53,689 nt of DNA from assembly GCA_040754255.1 (NCBI GenBank), contig JBFMDA010000004.1, positions 1 through 53,689 on the forward strand, given 5' to 3'. Each line of letters opens with the position of its first letter. The first letter of the stretch is position 1. Position numbers and translations under genes: made by a program. The DNA comes from SURF-25 sp040754255 (GTDB taxonomy: Bacteria > Omnitrophota > Gorgyraeia > Gygaellales > Profunditerraquicolaceae). This document shows, one piece after another, positions 1 through 8,940 of the stretch. Under the pieces are notes generated by a model, which was not told the DNA's origin, did no database searches, and saw only the letters and a program-made list of their open reading frames with translations.

Positions 1-2406
1 TTTGCGTCTCCGGAAGAGATAAATTTAGTGATTCTGGGAAAGCGCGACGGCAAATTCGTATATCTTAAGGATGTGGCAAACGTAGAAGATGGTTTTAAGG
101 AAATTACCATGAACGTACGTATTAACAAGCGCCCCGGGCTGATGTTAATGGTACAAAAACAAACCGATACTAACACCGTGGAGGTGGCGCAGCGCATAAA
201 GGCAAAATTAAAGGAACTTGAGGGCATACTTCCCACGGATGTCACAATGTACACGATATTTGATAATTCCCAGGACATCATTGATTCTTTGAACTCTCTT
301 AAATCCTCGGTTTGGGCGGGGATTACATTAGTTATTTTTGTGGTGTGGTTTTTCCTAAGAATGTTTTTGCCTAGCGTCATCATTGCCCTGACTATCCCTT
401 TTTCTCTACTCATCGCCTTTATTTATTTGTTCTTAAGCGGACGGACTATCAATACTATCAGTCTTTCGTCGCTTGCGATTGCCGCAGGCATGGTGGTGGA
501 TAACGCCATTGTCGTTGTGGACAATGTCTATCGCAAACTGGAACGCGGCAACCGCCCTCAAGAAGCTGCTATATTCGGCACTCAGGAGATGTTTTTGTCC
601 ATTGCCGCCTCTACGTTTACTACGATAGTCGTATTCCTGCCTATGCTTTTTCTTCCGGGAGTAATCGGCATAATGTTCGGGGAGCTGGCGATCATAGTAA
701 CGGTAACGTTGGTAGGCTCTCTTTTTACCGCAGCTACCTTCAGCCCGATGTTGTGTTCGCAATGGATGAGGGTAGTCTATGTCCCAGGGCAAAAGTCAAA
801 ATGGTTCGGTAAGTTTTATACCTTCTCGGAACATATGTTTAGGTCATGGGAGGACTTTTATTCTAAGACGCTCGGTTGGTGTTTGCGTCACAAAAAATTA
901 GTGCTTATCGGATTTTTGGGAGTTTTTATCGCGACCTTGTTTTTGACGCGTTTCGTAGGGAATGAATTTATCCCTGAAGAAGATACGGGAGACGTACGTT
1001 TGACTATCCACCTTCCTTTAGGGACAAGACTGGAAGAGAGCGATAAGGTCGCCTATAGAATTGAGGATATACTGAAGAGCGATGTGCCGGAGGCAAGATT
1101 TTATTATGTCCGAACCGGAGAAGGCACGGGCAGTAGCAGGGGGTATGGCCAGACTATGGGGACCAATATTATCACCGGTGGGGCCAAACTCGTGCCAAAA
1201 ACAGAAAGGAAGCGCTCTCAGGCGGCAATAGCGCAATATCTCCGTGACAAAATTAAGAAGATCCCTGGAGTCTTGAAAATCGATGTCACTACGGGAAATC
1301 CAATTGGCCGCATGATTACCGGCTTAGGCGGCAAGGCTGTGCAAGTCGAGATCGTAGGGCATTCCTTTGAAGGGACCGATAAAGTTGCCTCGGATATAAA
1401 AAGGATTATGGAAAAGATCCCCGGCGCCGTCGATGTGACTATATCGCGTGAACTGCGGCGGCCTGAATTAAAAATCGAAATTGACCGAGAGAAAGCAGGG
1501 AGCATGGGTTTGAGTATGGGGGTCATCGCCGATAGCCTAAAAACGTATATTCAAGGTTCGACTGCGACAAAATACAGGGAAGAGGGAGAGACGTACGATA
1601 TTTATGTGCGCTTGGAAGAATCTTCCAGGCAGACATTAGAGGATATTCAGAATCTTCCTATAATTTCTACAGCTGCGCAAAAACAGATTAAGCTTTCTAA
1701 TGTCGCACGGATTTATGAAGGCGTAGGGCCGTTGGAAATTGAGCGCCAGAATCGCGAGAGAGTGGTGAAAATCGAATGTAATACCTATGAGCGTTCCTCG
1801 GGCAAGGTAGTCGAAGACATCCAAAAGGAATTGCGCAGTATGGCATTGCCCACCGATATGATGATTAATATAGGAGGGGAGGCGGAGGAGCAAAGAAAGT
1901 CTTTCCGTGATTTAGGGCTCTTGTTGTTACTGGGCGTCTCATTGGTATACATGATTATGGCTGCCCAGTTCGAATCATTACTCGACCCTTTCATCGTTAT
2001 GTTTGCGATACCTTTTACTTTTATCGGAGTAATCCTTGGTTTTCTTTTGACCGGCACCACTTTAAATATTGTGAGCTATTTGGGGGTGATTATGCTGATG
2101 GGAATTGTGGTGAACAATGCGATTGTGCTTATCAGCTACATTATCATTTTACGTGCCCGCGGAATGACCATGTACGAGGCGGTGACCAATGCTGGCAGGG
2201 ACAGGCTTAGGCCAGTGCTGATGACCACTATTACTACTTTAGCCGGGTTGTTACCTTTGGCTTTATCAAGCGGCGTAGGCTCAGAGACCTGGAGGCCGCT
2301 AGGGATCACTATGTTCGGAGGATTGACCGTCTCCACACTTATTACGCTGCTTTTTGTGCCGACCATCTACGTAGTTTTCCACAGGAAAGCTGCCAAGGCA
2401 GGATAG
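1..2406 (+). CDS. RND efflux pump inner-membrane subunit (AcrB/CusA superfamily), 5' truncated
   Basis: The reading frame is open from base 1, so the gene begins upstream of the window; 801 C-terminal residues are visible against about 1,030 for the family. These proteins are trimeric, proton-driven exporters that pump drugs, metals or lipids across the inner membrane into a periplasmic adaptor and an outer-membrane channel. The visible part starts in the periplasmic porter domain. It then shows the first central membrane block with the TM4 motif GMVVDNAIVVVDN, whose Asp aligns with a proton-relay Asp of AcrB but is followed by Asn rather than a second Asp. Next come a second porter/docking domain and the C-terminal membrane block containing a GIVVNNAIVLISY motif. 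The adaptor and outer-membrane partners, if linked, lie upstream. The substrate cannot be told from this fragment. The family call is firm. Confidence 0.95.
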   Translation, partial: FASPEEINLVILGKRDGKFVYLKDVANVEDGFKEITMNVRINKRPGLMLMVQKQTDTNTVEVAQRIKAKLKELEGILPTDVTMYTIFDNSQDIIDSLNSLKSSVWAGITLVIFVVWFFLRMFLPSVIIALTIPFSLLIAFIYLFLSGRTINTISLSSLAIAAGMVVDNAIVVVDNVYRKLERGNRPQEAAIFGTQEMFLSIAASTFTTIVVFLPMLFLPGVIGIMFGELAIIVTVTLVGSLFTAATFSPMLCSQWMRVVYVPGQKSKWFGKFYTFSEHMFRSWEDFYSKTLGWCLRHKKLVLIGFLGVFIATLFLTRFVGNEFIPEEDTGDVRLTIHLPLGTRLEESDKVAYRIEDILKSDVPEARFYYVRTGEGTGSSRGYGQTMGTNIITGGAKLVPKTERKRSQAAIAQYLRDKIKKIPGVLKIDVTTGNPIGRMITGLGGKAVQVEIVGHSFEGTDKVASDIKRIMEKIPGAVDVTISRELRRPELKIEIDREKAGSMGLSMGVIADSLKTYIQGSTATKYREEGETYDIYVRLEESSRQTLEDIQNLPIISTAAQKQIKLSNVARIYEGVGPLEIERQNRERVVKIECNTYERSSGKVVEDIQKELRSMALPTDMMINIGGEAEEQRKSFRDLGLLLLLGVSLVYMIMAAQFESLLDPFIVMFAIPFTFIGVILGFLLTGTTLNIVSYLGVIMLMGIVVNNAIVLISYIIILRARGMTMYEAVTNAGRDRLRPVLMTTITTLAGLLPLALSSGVGSETWRPLGITMFGGLTVSTLITLLFVPTIYVVFHRKAAKAG

Positions 2407-2417
2407 GAGGCTTTTTC

Positions 2418-2711
2418 ATGAACAAGATGGTATTATTGGTATATAATGAGGCAATCGACGCTGAAGTAATGGAGGTGTTGGAGGGCTGTACCATGAAGAA
2501 TTATACTAAAATTACCGGCGTCTTCGGCCGCGGCTCTACGTCGGGCACGCATCTAGGAAATGACATATGGCCCGGCAGGAATAATATCCTCTATGTCGCC
2601 TGCGCTGAGCAACAAGCCGTACGCATGCTTTCTTGTGTAAAAGAGCTTAGAAAGCAGCTTGGCCGGGAAGGTATCAAGGCTTTTTTACTGCCCATTGAAG
2701 AGCTTACCTAA
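2418..2711 (+). CDS. small PII-like (ferredoxin-fold) protein linked to an RND pump
   Basis: This 97-residue protein starts 11 bases after the RND gene stop, behind a good GGAGG sequence. Its length, alternating strand/helix pattern and a glycine-rich central loop (FGRGSTSGTHLGND) suggest the PII-like alpha/beta fold. Small PII-like or DUF3240-type proteins are often encoded next to RND metal or drug pumps, where they may bind a small ligand or metal. There is no signal peptide, so it should act in the cytoplasm. Neither the ligand nor the partner can be read from sequence, and the fold assignment rests on pattern and context only. Confidence 0.6.
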   Translation: MNKMVLLVYNEAIDAEVMEVLEGCTMKNYTKITGVFGRGSTSGTHLGNDIWPGRNNILYVACAEQQAVRMLSCVKELRKQLGREGIKAFLLPIEELT

Positions 2712-2781
2712 AAAGCAAATTTCATCTTGACCGCAGTATCTTTTCTGTGGTAAAAATAACCTTAAGACAAAGGAGGTTTCA

Positions 2782-3057
2782 ATGTCCATAAAGACTATAG
2801 AGGTTATGTGTCTTCCTTGCCCCAAATGCGAACAGTTGCGCGATAAGATAGCACAGGTTATTAAGGGAATAGAAATGCAGAATAAGACCAAGATCCCTTA
2901 TGAATTCAAGCACACCCCGCATTTACGGGACATAAGCAAGTATAGCCTAAGCCCGTCACAGGCCCCGGTGGTAATTATCAACGGAAAGGTTGAGTTTGCC
3001 GGGAGGGTGGAGTTGCCAGTCCTTAAGATGAGGCTTGAAGCCGTCAACAGGATGTAG
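2782..3057 (+). CDS. thioredoxin-fold protein with CPKC motif
   Basis: A 91-residue cytoplasmic protein preceded by AAAGGAGG. It has the minimal thioredoxin/glutaredoxin layout: a first strand leading to Cys13-Pro-Lys-Cys16, with an extra Cys10 just before it, a following helix, and a likely cis-proline strand (QAPVVIINGKVEFAGR). This resembles the small archaeal/bacterial 'redox-active disulfide protein' group. It could reduce a disulfide or handle a metal. It sits 70 bases after the PII-like gene and may share its transcript. A specific partner is not evident. The fold call is good; the function is open. Confidence 0.7.
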   Translation: MSIKTIEVMCLPCPKCEQLRDKIAQVIKGIEMQNKTKIPYEFKHTPHLRDISKYSLSPSQAPVVIINGKVEFAGRVELPVLKMRLEAVNRM

Positions 3058-3130
3058 CCGGCTACAAAACAGTTGTGCCTTAAGGCAAGCGTTACTTTTA
3101 GAGGTTTCATTTCCTTAACGGAGGTGCAGT

Positions 3131-3925
3131 ATGGATTGGGGTATGCAAAACCGCTTACATCAATTAATCCGGCCAGACGGCAGGTGTTTTTTTCTTCCCA
3201 TTGACCACGGGTATTTTCAAGGCCCTACCCACTGCCTGGAGAAGCCCGGCTCGACCATCGAGCCGATATTGCAATATTGCGACGCGCTGTTTGTGACGCG
3301 CGGGGTTTTACGCTCTTGTGTTGCCCCTTCCTGCGGCAAGCCTGTTATTTTGAGGGTATCCGGCGGGACAAGCATGGCCGGAAAAGACCTTGCGAACGAG
3401 GGCATTACTACTTCCCTAGAAGAGATTATCCGGCTTAATGCACAGGCAGTGGGGATTTCCGTGTTTGTCGGCAGCGACTATGAGCACCAAACGCTTCTTA
3501 ACCTTGCGAAATTAGTAAATGAGTGCGAGGATTACGGTATCCCGGTAATGGCAGTGACCGCAGTAGGGAAAGAAATGGAGAAGCGCGATGCGCGCTACCT
3601 TGCCTTAAGCTGCCGTATTGCCGCAGAATTAGGCGCAAAAGTGGTAAAGACATATTGGTGCGAAGAGGGTTTTGAAAAAGTGGTAGCAGGCTGCCCTGTA
3701 CCGGTAGTGATCGCAGGCGGCCCGAAATGCGCAACCGAGGCAGAGGTATTTGCGTTTGTGCATGACGGCCTGCAAAAGGGCGCAATTGGGATAAACCTGG
3801 GAAGGAACGTATGGCAAAGCCCTTATCCGGTTGCTATGGCTGCTGCGCTGGAAGCAATTGTGCACAAAAAAGCGAGCGTCAAAGATGCCCAGCAGTTGTT
3901 CAATGAGTTAAAAAAGAGAAGGTAG
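3131..3925 (+). CDS. class I aldolase of the DhnA/LsrF family
   Basis: The 264-residue protein matches the DeoC/FbaB/LsrF-type TIM-barrel class I aldolases. Near the N-terminus is PIDHGYFQGP, the family DHG motif that contacts the substrate. The candidate Schiff-base lysine is in GAKVVKTYW, about two thirds along, and the phosphate-binding loops VVIAGGP and IGINLGRNVW follow. The start follows GGAGGTG by 7 bases. Family members include fructose-bisphosphate aldolase class Ia, LsrF (autoinducer-2 phosphate thiolase) and aminodideoxyheptulosonate synthase, and sequence alone does not separate these. The next gene is a zinc alcohol dehydrogenase 6 bases downstream, so the two probably work on linked sugar or sugar-phosphate intermediates. 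Confidence 0.85.
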   Translation: MDWGMQNRLHQLIRPDGRCFFLPIDHGYFQGPTHCLEKPGSTIEPILQYCDALFVTRGVLRSCVAPSCGKPVILRVSGGTSMAGKDLANEGITTSLEEIIRLNAQAVGISVFVGSDYEHQTLLNLAKLVNECEDYGIPVMAVTAVGKEMEKRDARYLALSCRIAAELGAKVVKTYWCEEGFEKVVAGCPVPVVIAGGPKCATEAEVFAFVHDGLQKGAIGINLGRNVWQSPYPVAMAAALEAIVHKKASVKDAQQLFNELKKRR

Positions 3926-3931
3926 GGCACT

Positions 3932-4957
3932 ATGCGTGTGGCCATGTATTACAATAATCGGGATGTACGTATCCAGGAAATGCCGGCACCTAAGGCCGGC
4001 GCACAGGAATTGCTGGTTAAGGTTATGGCCAGCGGGATATGCGGCAGCGATGTGATGGAGTGGTACCGCCTCAAGAGGGCCCCGCTTGTACTGGGTCATG
4101 AAATAAGCGGCGAAGTTGTTGCGGCAGGCAAAGAGGTCAAGGTCTTTAAGGCCGGTGACCGGGTTTTTGTATCTCACCATGTCCCTTGCAACACCTGTTA
4201 TTATTGCCTGAGCGGCCACCATACCTGCTGTGAGACTCTGCGCACTACCAATTACGACCCAGGCGGTTTTTCCGAATACATCCGTGTTCCCGCGATTAAT
4301 GTGGATAGGGGGACATTCCTCCTGCCTGGCGAGCTTTCCTACGAAGAGGGTGTTTTTATCGAGCCGTTAGCATGCGTGCTGCGCGCTCAGCGATTAGCAG
4401 GGTTAAAGCCCGGCCAAACCGTTTCAATCTTAGGAAGCGGTGTTTCGGGCCTGCTCCATCTTTTATCGGCAAAGGCCCAAGGTGCCGGAAAGATTATCAT
4501 GACTGATATCAACGAGCTGCGCCTAAAAAAGGCCAAAGGATTAGGCGCGGATGTTGCCTGTAGCGCCACAAGTGACCTTGCGTCTGAGATCCGCCGGGTT
4601 AACAACAATAGGCTTGCTGACATCGTGATCATCTGTACGTGCGCACTCCCTGCCTTTACCCAGGCATTAAAAAGTGTTGAGCGGGCCGGGACAGTTTTGT
4701 TTTTTGCCCCTACTGAACCCGGAATAGAATTTCCCCTGGCATTGAATGAATTCTGGCGTAACGGCATTACCCTCTTATCTTCTTACGGTAATAGCCCTGT
4801 TGATGCGCATGTCGCAATAGAGCTGCTTAGGGCAGGGCGGATACCCGTCAGAGAATTAATCTCTCATCGTTTAAGCCTCGCAGAAGCCCCGCTAGGTTTT
4901 CGTTTGGTTGCAGAAGCCAAAGAATGCCTTAAGGTAATAATAGAGCCTTTCAAATAA
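3932..4957 (+). CDS. zinc-dependent medium-chain alcohol/polyol dehydrogenase
   Basis: A 341-residue MDR-superfamily dehydrogenase that oxidises an alcohol or polyol with NAD(P). The catalytic zinc ligands are visible as Cys in GICGSD and His-Glu in LGHEISGEVV. The structural zinc site has four cysteines in the stretch PCNTCYYCLSGHHTCC. A Rossmann fold begins at SILGSGVSGLLHLL (about residue 166). The closest described relatives are threonine and sorbitol dehydrogenases, but the substrate is unresolved. It starts 6 bases after the aldolase stop, so they are almost certainly co-transcribed. The 132-bp AT-rich region after it contains the next operon's promoter. Confidence 0.9.
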   Translation: MRVAMYYNNRDVRIQEMPAPKAGAQELLVKVMASGICGSDVMEWYRLKRAPLVLGHEISGEVVAAGKEVKVFKAGDRVFVSHHVPCNTCYYCLSGHHTCCETLRTTNYDPGGFSEYIRVPAINVDRGTFLLPGELSYEEGVFIEPLACVLRAQRLAGLKPGQTVSILGSGVSGLLHLLSAKAQGAGKIIMTDINELRLKKAKGLGADVACSATSDLASEIRRVNNNRLADIVIICTCALPAFTQALKSVERAGTVLFFAPTEPGIEFPLALNEFWRNGITLLSSYGNSPVDAHVAIELLRAGRIPVRELISHRLSLAEAPLGFRLVAEAKECLKVIIEPFK

Positions 4958-5022
4958 TCCAACCGCATCAAAAATACGCAACTTTAATATTTTCAATAAG
5001 TTTAGTTTCTCAAAGAATTTCC

Positions 5023-5050
5023 TTGACAGCATAAATTCTTGTTTTATAAT
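5023..5050 (+). promoter_or_regulatory. sigma-70-type promoter for the acyl-CoA synthetase/exporter operon
   Basis: A perfect -35 TTGACA (5023-5028) is followed after 16 bases by a perfect TATAAT (5045-5050), with a second overlapping TATAAT at 5050-5055. The surrounding region is very AT-rich. The predicted start of transcription is near 5057, about 33 bases before the first start codon. No Shine-Dalgarno sequence is seen in that leader. Confidence 0.85.
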
Positions 5051-5089
5051 ATAATAAAATTTGATTAATAAAATTTTACTATTTGCCAA

Positions 5090-6604
5090 ATGAATATTGG
5101 CGGCCTTCTGATATCGCAAGCGCAAAACTCCCCCTCAAAACCAGCCCTGTTTTTCAATAATAAAGCCATATCGTTTACGGAACTGAAGGATTCTTCCTTT
5201 CGGCTTGCAAATACGCTCAGCAATAAGTTAGGTTTAAAAAGACAGGAAAAGGTTGCTGTCTATTTACCTAATAGTATTGAATATGTGTATAGTTATTTAG
5301 CCCTATGGTCGGTTGGCGCAACTGTTGTCCCTCTCGATTTCATGCTTACCGAAGAGGAGCTCGTTTCTTGCATCTTTCATTCCCAGGCCCGCATATTAAT
5401 TGCTAAGCCCAGACACAACATTTCTTTCGCCTCCATCAAAGAAAAATGCCCTACCCTGGAAAAAATTGTCCTTTGCAGTGAGGAAGTTTCCCCGTTTCTT
5501 GCGTTTCAGCAGCTTTTGCAGCAGTGCGATTCTGCGCCCGTCAATATTGAGATACCGGATAAGGAATACGCGATTATTTTTTATACCTCCGGGACTACCG
5601 GTAAGCCCAAAGGGGTGCTGGTAAATTATCTCCAGTTAAGCGCGCCTGCAAAGGCAATGAAGTATTTCGTGGACTTAGGCGAGAAAGATACAGCCGTATG
5701 CGCGCTTCCTCTTTCGCACCTGGGAGGATTGGTATACCTGCAAAGCCTCATCTACTTAAGGGCGTCGGTGGTATTGCTCGAAAGGTTTATTCCTTTTGAG
5801 TTTCTTAAAAATGTCCAGCGCTATAACGCCAGTTGCTTCTGGATCGTCCCTTCGATGTATTATGCGCTTTTACAACTAAAGGAATTCGAAAACCTTGATT
5901 TATCGAGCCTGCAGTGGGTGGTCTGTTTCGGAGCGCCCAGTTCACCGGAGCAGTTGCGCAAGTTTCACCGCTATTGCCCCCAGGCAGATTTTATTAATGG
6001 CTGGGGAATGACCGAGACTAACGCGCCCACCGTGGTTATCCCCAAGGGCTCACAAAAGCTAGAGAGCATCGGCAGGCCTGCGCCCTGGATTGAGGTCGAT
6101 ATCTTTGATGAGCAAGACTGCCGGGTGCCCAGGGGAAAGATAGGCGAGATCGTGGTAAAAAGCTGGGTAGTAACCGACGGTTACTATAAGGACCCGGAGT
6201 TAACCGCGCTGACTATGCGTAATGGCTGGTTCCACACCGGGGACTTAGGCAGGTTTGACGAAGAGGGGTTTCTTTATATTGCCGGGAGAAAAAAAGAGAT
6301 GATCAAGGTGGGCGGGGAGATCGTCTTTGAACCGGAAGTAGAACAGGTGCTTCTTACTCATCCTGAGGTCCGGGAGGTTGCGGTGATCGGCGTTAAAGAT
6401 GAATTGAGGGGTGAAGTACCAAAGGCCTTTACTGTGGCGAAAGAGGGGGCTTCATTAGGCGCAGAAGACCTGCGCTACTTCTGCCGGGAACGGCTTGCGC
6501 ATTATAAAATTCCCCATTCTTTCGAATTTAGAGATTCTCTTCCTAAGACCAGGTCGGGAAAGATAGATAAAGAGGCGCTGCGAAAAGAAGGTTACATCGG
6601 ATGA
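5090..6604 (+). CDS. AMP-forming acyl-CoA synthetase (ANL superfamily)
   Basis: A 504-residue adenylating enzyme that activates a carboxylic acid with ATP and transfers it to CoA or another thiol. The ANL core motifs appear in order: the P-loop YTSGTTGKPKG (about residue 165), GWGMTETNAPT, the WFHTGDLG hinge region and the C-terminal catalytic lysine in PKTRSGKIDKEAL. Full length for a fatty-acid or aryl-CoA ligase; the chain length of the substrate is not predictable. It is the first gene after a consensus promoter, and its stop overlaps the start of the exporter gene (ATGA). Translational coupling to a lipid-type exporter suggests it prepares the acyl group that the cassette handles. That link is inference. 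Confidence 0.93.
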   Translation: MNIGGLLISQAQNSPSKPALFFNNKAISFTELKDSSFRLANTLSNKLGLKRQEKVAVYLPNSIEYVYSYLALWSVGATVVPLDFMLTEEELVSCIFHSQARILIAKPRHNISFASIKEKCPTLEKIVLCSEEVSPFLAFQQLLQQCDSAPVNIEIPDKEYAIIFYTSGTTGKPKGVLVNYLQLSAPAKAMKYFVDLGEKDTAVCALPLSHLGGLVYLQSLIYLRASVVLLERFIPFEFLKNVQRYNASCFWIVPSMYYALLQLKEFENLDLSSLQWVVCFGAPSSPEQLRKFHRYCPQADFINGWGMTETNAPTVVIPKGSQKLESIGRPAPWIEVDIFDEQDCRVPRGKIGEIVVKSWVVTDGYYKDPELTALTMRNGWFHTGDLGRFDEEGFLYIAGRKKEMIKVGGEIVFEPEVEQVLLTHPEVREVAVIGVKDELRGEVPKAFTVAKEGASLGAEDLRYFCRERLAHYKIPHSFEFRDSLPKTRSGKIDKEALRKEGYIG

Positions 6605-8928
6605 AGAAATTTGTTGACTGGTTCAGCCACGGTTTAATCAGATACAGGTATGGGTTTCTCGTTCTCTGCGTTGCCGTCAGCGGCTTCTTTGCGTTTCAGG
6701 CAAGAAACCTCTCTTTTAAGACGAACCTGGGGGATTTTTACCCCCTAAGGCACCCATATCTTAAAATCCAGAATCGGCTCACCGAGATATTCGGTGGACT
6801 CAACCAGGTTTCTCTGGCGATCGAGGTCAAAAAAGGCACAATCCTCAATACCAACACACTGGACAAGGTATGGCGGATTACCAATGAGTTGTATCTGACC
6901 GAAGGAATAAATGCCGCACGGCTCATTTCGCTTTCTGCCAGAAAAGTCAAACACGTCGAGGCCAACGCAGAAGGGTTTACCACTGATTGGCTCATGCACG
7001 ACCCTCCCAAAACAGGAGAGGGCCTTGAAGAATTAAGGGCGCGTATCCTGCGCAATCCTTTGGTGTATGGCCCGCTCGTTTCTAAGGATTTCAAGGCTAC
7101 CCTCATCCAGGCTGATTTTGAGTCCGGCGTCTCTTCGCGCGAGATCTTTACACTGCTTGAGGGGATAAAGAAACGCTATGGAGACGAAGGCCACGAAATT
7201 TATATTTCGGGGCAACCGGTCTTACAAGGATGGCTTGATTTTTACCTGCCCACTATTACCAAGCTTTTTATCCTGACACTTTTTGCCATGTCCTGGGCGC
7301 TGTATAATGCCTTTAAATCAAAGCGGGGGGTGATTCTCCCTTTGACTTCTGCAGCTATGGCTACGTTGTGGGGATTGGGCCTTACTGCATTTTTCGGTTT
7401 TAAGCTTACTCCCTCAACCGTATTGGCGCCGTTTTTGGTCTTTGCGCTGGGGGTAAGCCATTCCGTACAATTCATAAAACTTTATTATGAGCACATGAGT
7501 AGGGACGAACGCAATTCCAAAGCTGTTGCCATAAAAATCACGCGTTCGCTCTTTATCCCCGCATTTACCGGTCTCCTGACAGATGGTATCGGGCCCTTTA
7601 CGCTTTTTTTTGTTCCGCTGGGCATGGTCCGCAGCCTGGCAATCGCAATCGGTTTCGGCATTATTAGTATATTTTTTAGCACCGTAGTGTTGGTTCCTAA
7701 CCTGCTTTCATTCATGAAGCCGCCAAAGCGGCTTGAGGTCATCAAAGAAGAACGAACCACCCTGACTAATAGGATGCTGGCGTATTTCGCAAAACTTGCC
7801 ATACACAAGAAATCGCGCTGGACGGTGATTACCTCTTTTTTTGTACTGACCTTCATTGCGTTATTCGGGATGAGCCAGCTTCAGGTGGGGGACAAAAGGG
7901 CCGGTTCGTCGCTTTTGTTCCCCAACAGCCCTTATAACAAGGCGGAAAAGTTCATCAGCGAAGAATTCGGCAGTGCCGAGCCTTACTATATTTTTGTTGC
8001 AGGCAGGCATCAGGATGCGTTCTTGCGCAGCAGGGCACTTAAGGAGATGGACAGTTTACAGCGCTATCTTGAAAAGGAGGTAAAAGGCGTCGGCAGAACA
8101 CTGTCATTGGTTGAATATATCAAGAGCATGAATATGGTTATGTTTGCGGGGGACAAGGGAGAGTTTAAGATTCCAGACAATGATAAAACGATAGCAGAAT
8201 ATTTATTCTTATACTCGCTTACCGGATTTCCGGGAGATTTCGACCCGGTAGTCAACCAGAATTATGAATACGCCAATATAAAGGTTGACCTGCGCGACCA
8301 TAAGGCCGATACCATGCAGCAAGCCATACAGAAGACCCAGGAGTGGATTACGCGCTACCATAAGGATGAAGCAATTGATTTTCAGTATGCCGGAGGCAAT
8401 GTGGGGATGCTGGCGGCGGCAAATCAGATTCTCGCACCCATGCTCACCGTAAATTCCCTACAGACATCATTCCTGGTGTTTTTGTGCCTAGTCCTTGCGT
8501 ATGGTTCATTAGTGTCGGGATGGCTCCTGATTATACCGCTTGTGTTCCGCACCCTACTTGTATTCGGAATCCTGGGGTTCTTAAGAGTGGGTTTGACCGC
8601 AGAAATGATACCCATGGTTGCGCTGGGCATAGGTTTCGGGGACGATTTCGGTATTTATATTGTCTCGCGCATAAAAGAAATCTTAAAAGAAGGAGGTGGT
8701 TCTTTAAAGGATGCGTTGGTGGAGGCAATGTCTACGTCGGGCAAGGCCGTATTCTTCACAGGCCTCACCCTTACCCTCGGCATTGCCACATGGATGTTCT
8801 CAAGTATTCTCATGCAGGTACGTTTAGGCGCGCTTTTAGGGTTCTTTATATTCTTTAACGCGATAGGGACGTTGTTGGTTTTACCTTCGATGTTGATGAC
8901 GGTAAAGCCGAAATTCTTGCGACAATAA
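6601..8928 (+). CDS. MMPL/HpnN-type RND exporter
   Basis: A 775-residue protein of the RND superfamily branch that includes MmpL and HpnN hopanoid exporters. It shows TM1 near residues 15-32, a periplasmic domain to about 205, five TM segments to about 380, then TM7 near 405, a second periplasmic domain and five TM segments from about 620 to the end. Charged residues are present in the second block (GIGFGDDFGIYIVSR), consistent with proton coupling, while the matching part of the first block reads FALGVSHSVQFIK. Members move lipids or other hydrophobic molecules to the outer leaflet or periplasm. It overlaps the acyl-CoA synthetase by 4 bases and is followed 12 bases later by the LolA-like gene. 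Confidence 0.93.
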   Translation: MKKFVDWFSHGLIRYRYGFLVLCVAVSGFFAFQARNLSFKTNLGDFYPLRHPYLKIQNRLTEIFGGLNQVSLAIEVKKGTILNTNTLDKVWRITNELYLTEGINAARLISLSARKVKHVEANAEGFTTDWLMHDPPKTGEGLEELRARILRNPLVYGPLVSKDFKATLIQADFESGVSSREIFTLLEGIKKRYGDEGHEIYISGQPVLQGWLDFYLPTITKLFILTLFAMSWALYNAFKSKRGVILPLTSAAMATLWGLGLTAFFGFKLTPSTVLAPFLVFALGVSHSVQFIKLYYEHMSRDERNSKAVAIKITRSLFIPAFTGLLTDGIGPFTLFFVPLGMVRSLAIAIGFGIISIFFSTVVLVPNLLSFMKPPKRLEVIKEERTTLTNRMLAYFAKLAIHKKSRWTVITSFFVLTFIALFGMSQLQVGDKRAGSSLLFPNSPYNKAEKFISEEFGSAEPYYIFVAGRHQDAFLRSRALKEMDSLQRYLEKEVKGVGRTLSLVEYIKSMNMVMFAGDKGEFKIPDNDKTIAEYLFLYSLTGFPGDFDPVVNQNYEYANIKVDLRDHKADTMQQAIQKTQEWITRYHKDEAIDFQYAGGNVGMLAAANQILAPMLTVNSLQTSFLVFLCLVLAYGSLVSGWLLIIPLVFRTLLVFGILGFLRVGLTAEMIPMVALGIGFGDDFGIYIVSRIKEILKEGGGSLKDALVEAMSTSGKAVFFTGLTLTLGIATWMFSSILMQVRLGALLGFFIFFNAIGTLLVLPSMLMTVKPKFLRQ

Positions 8929-8940
8929 AGGAGGGAGAGC

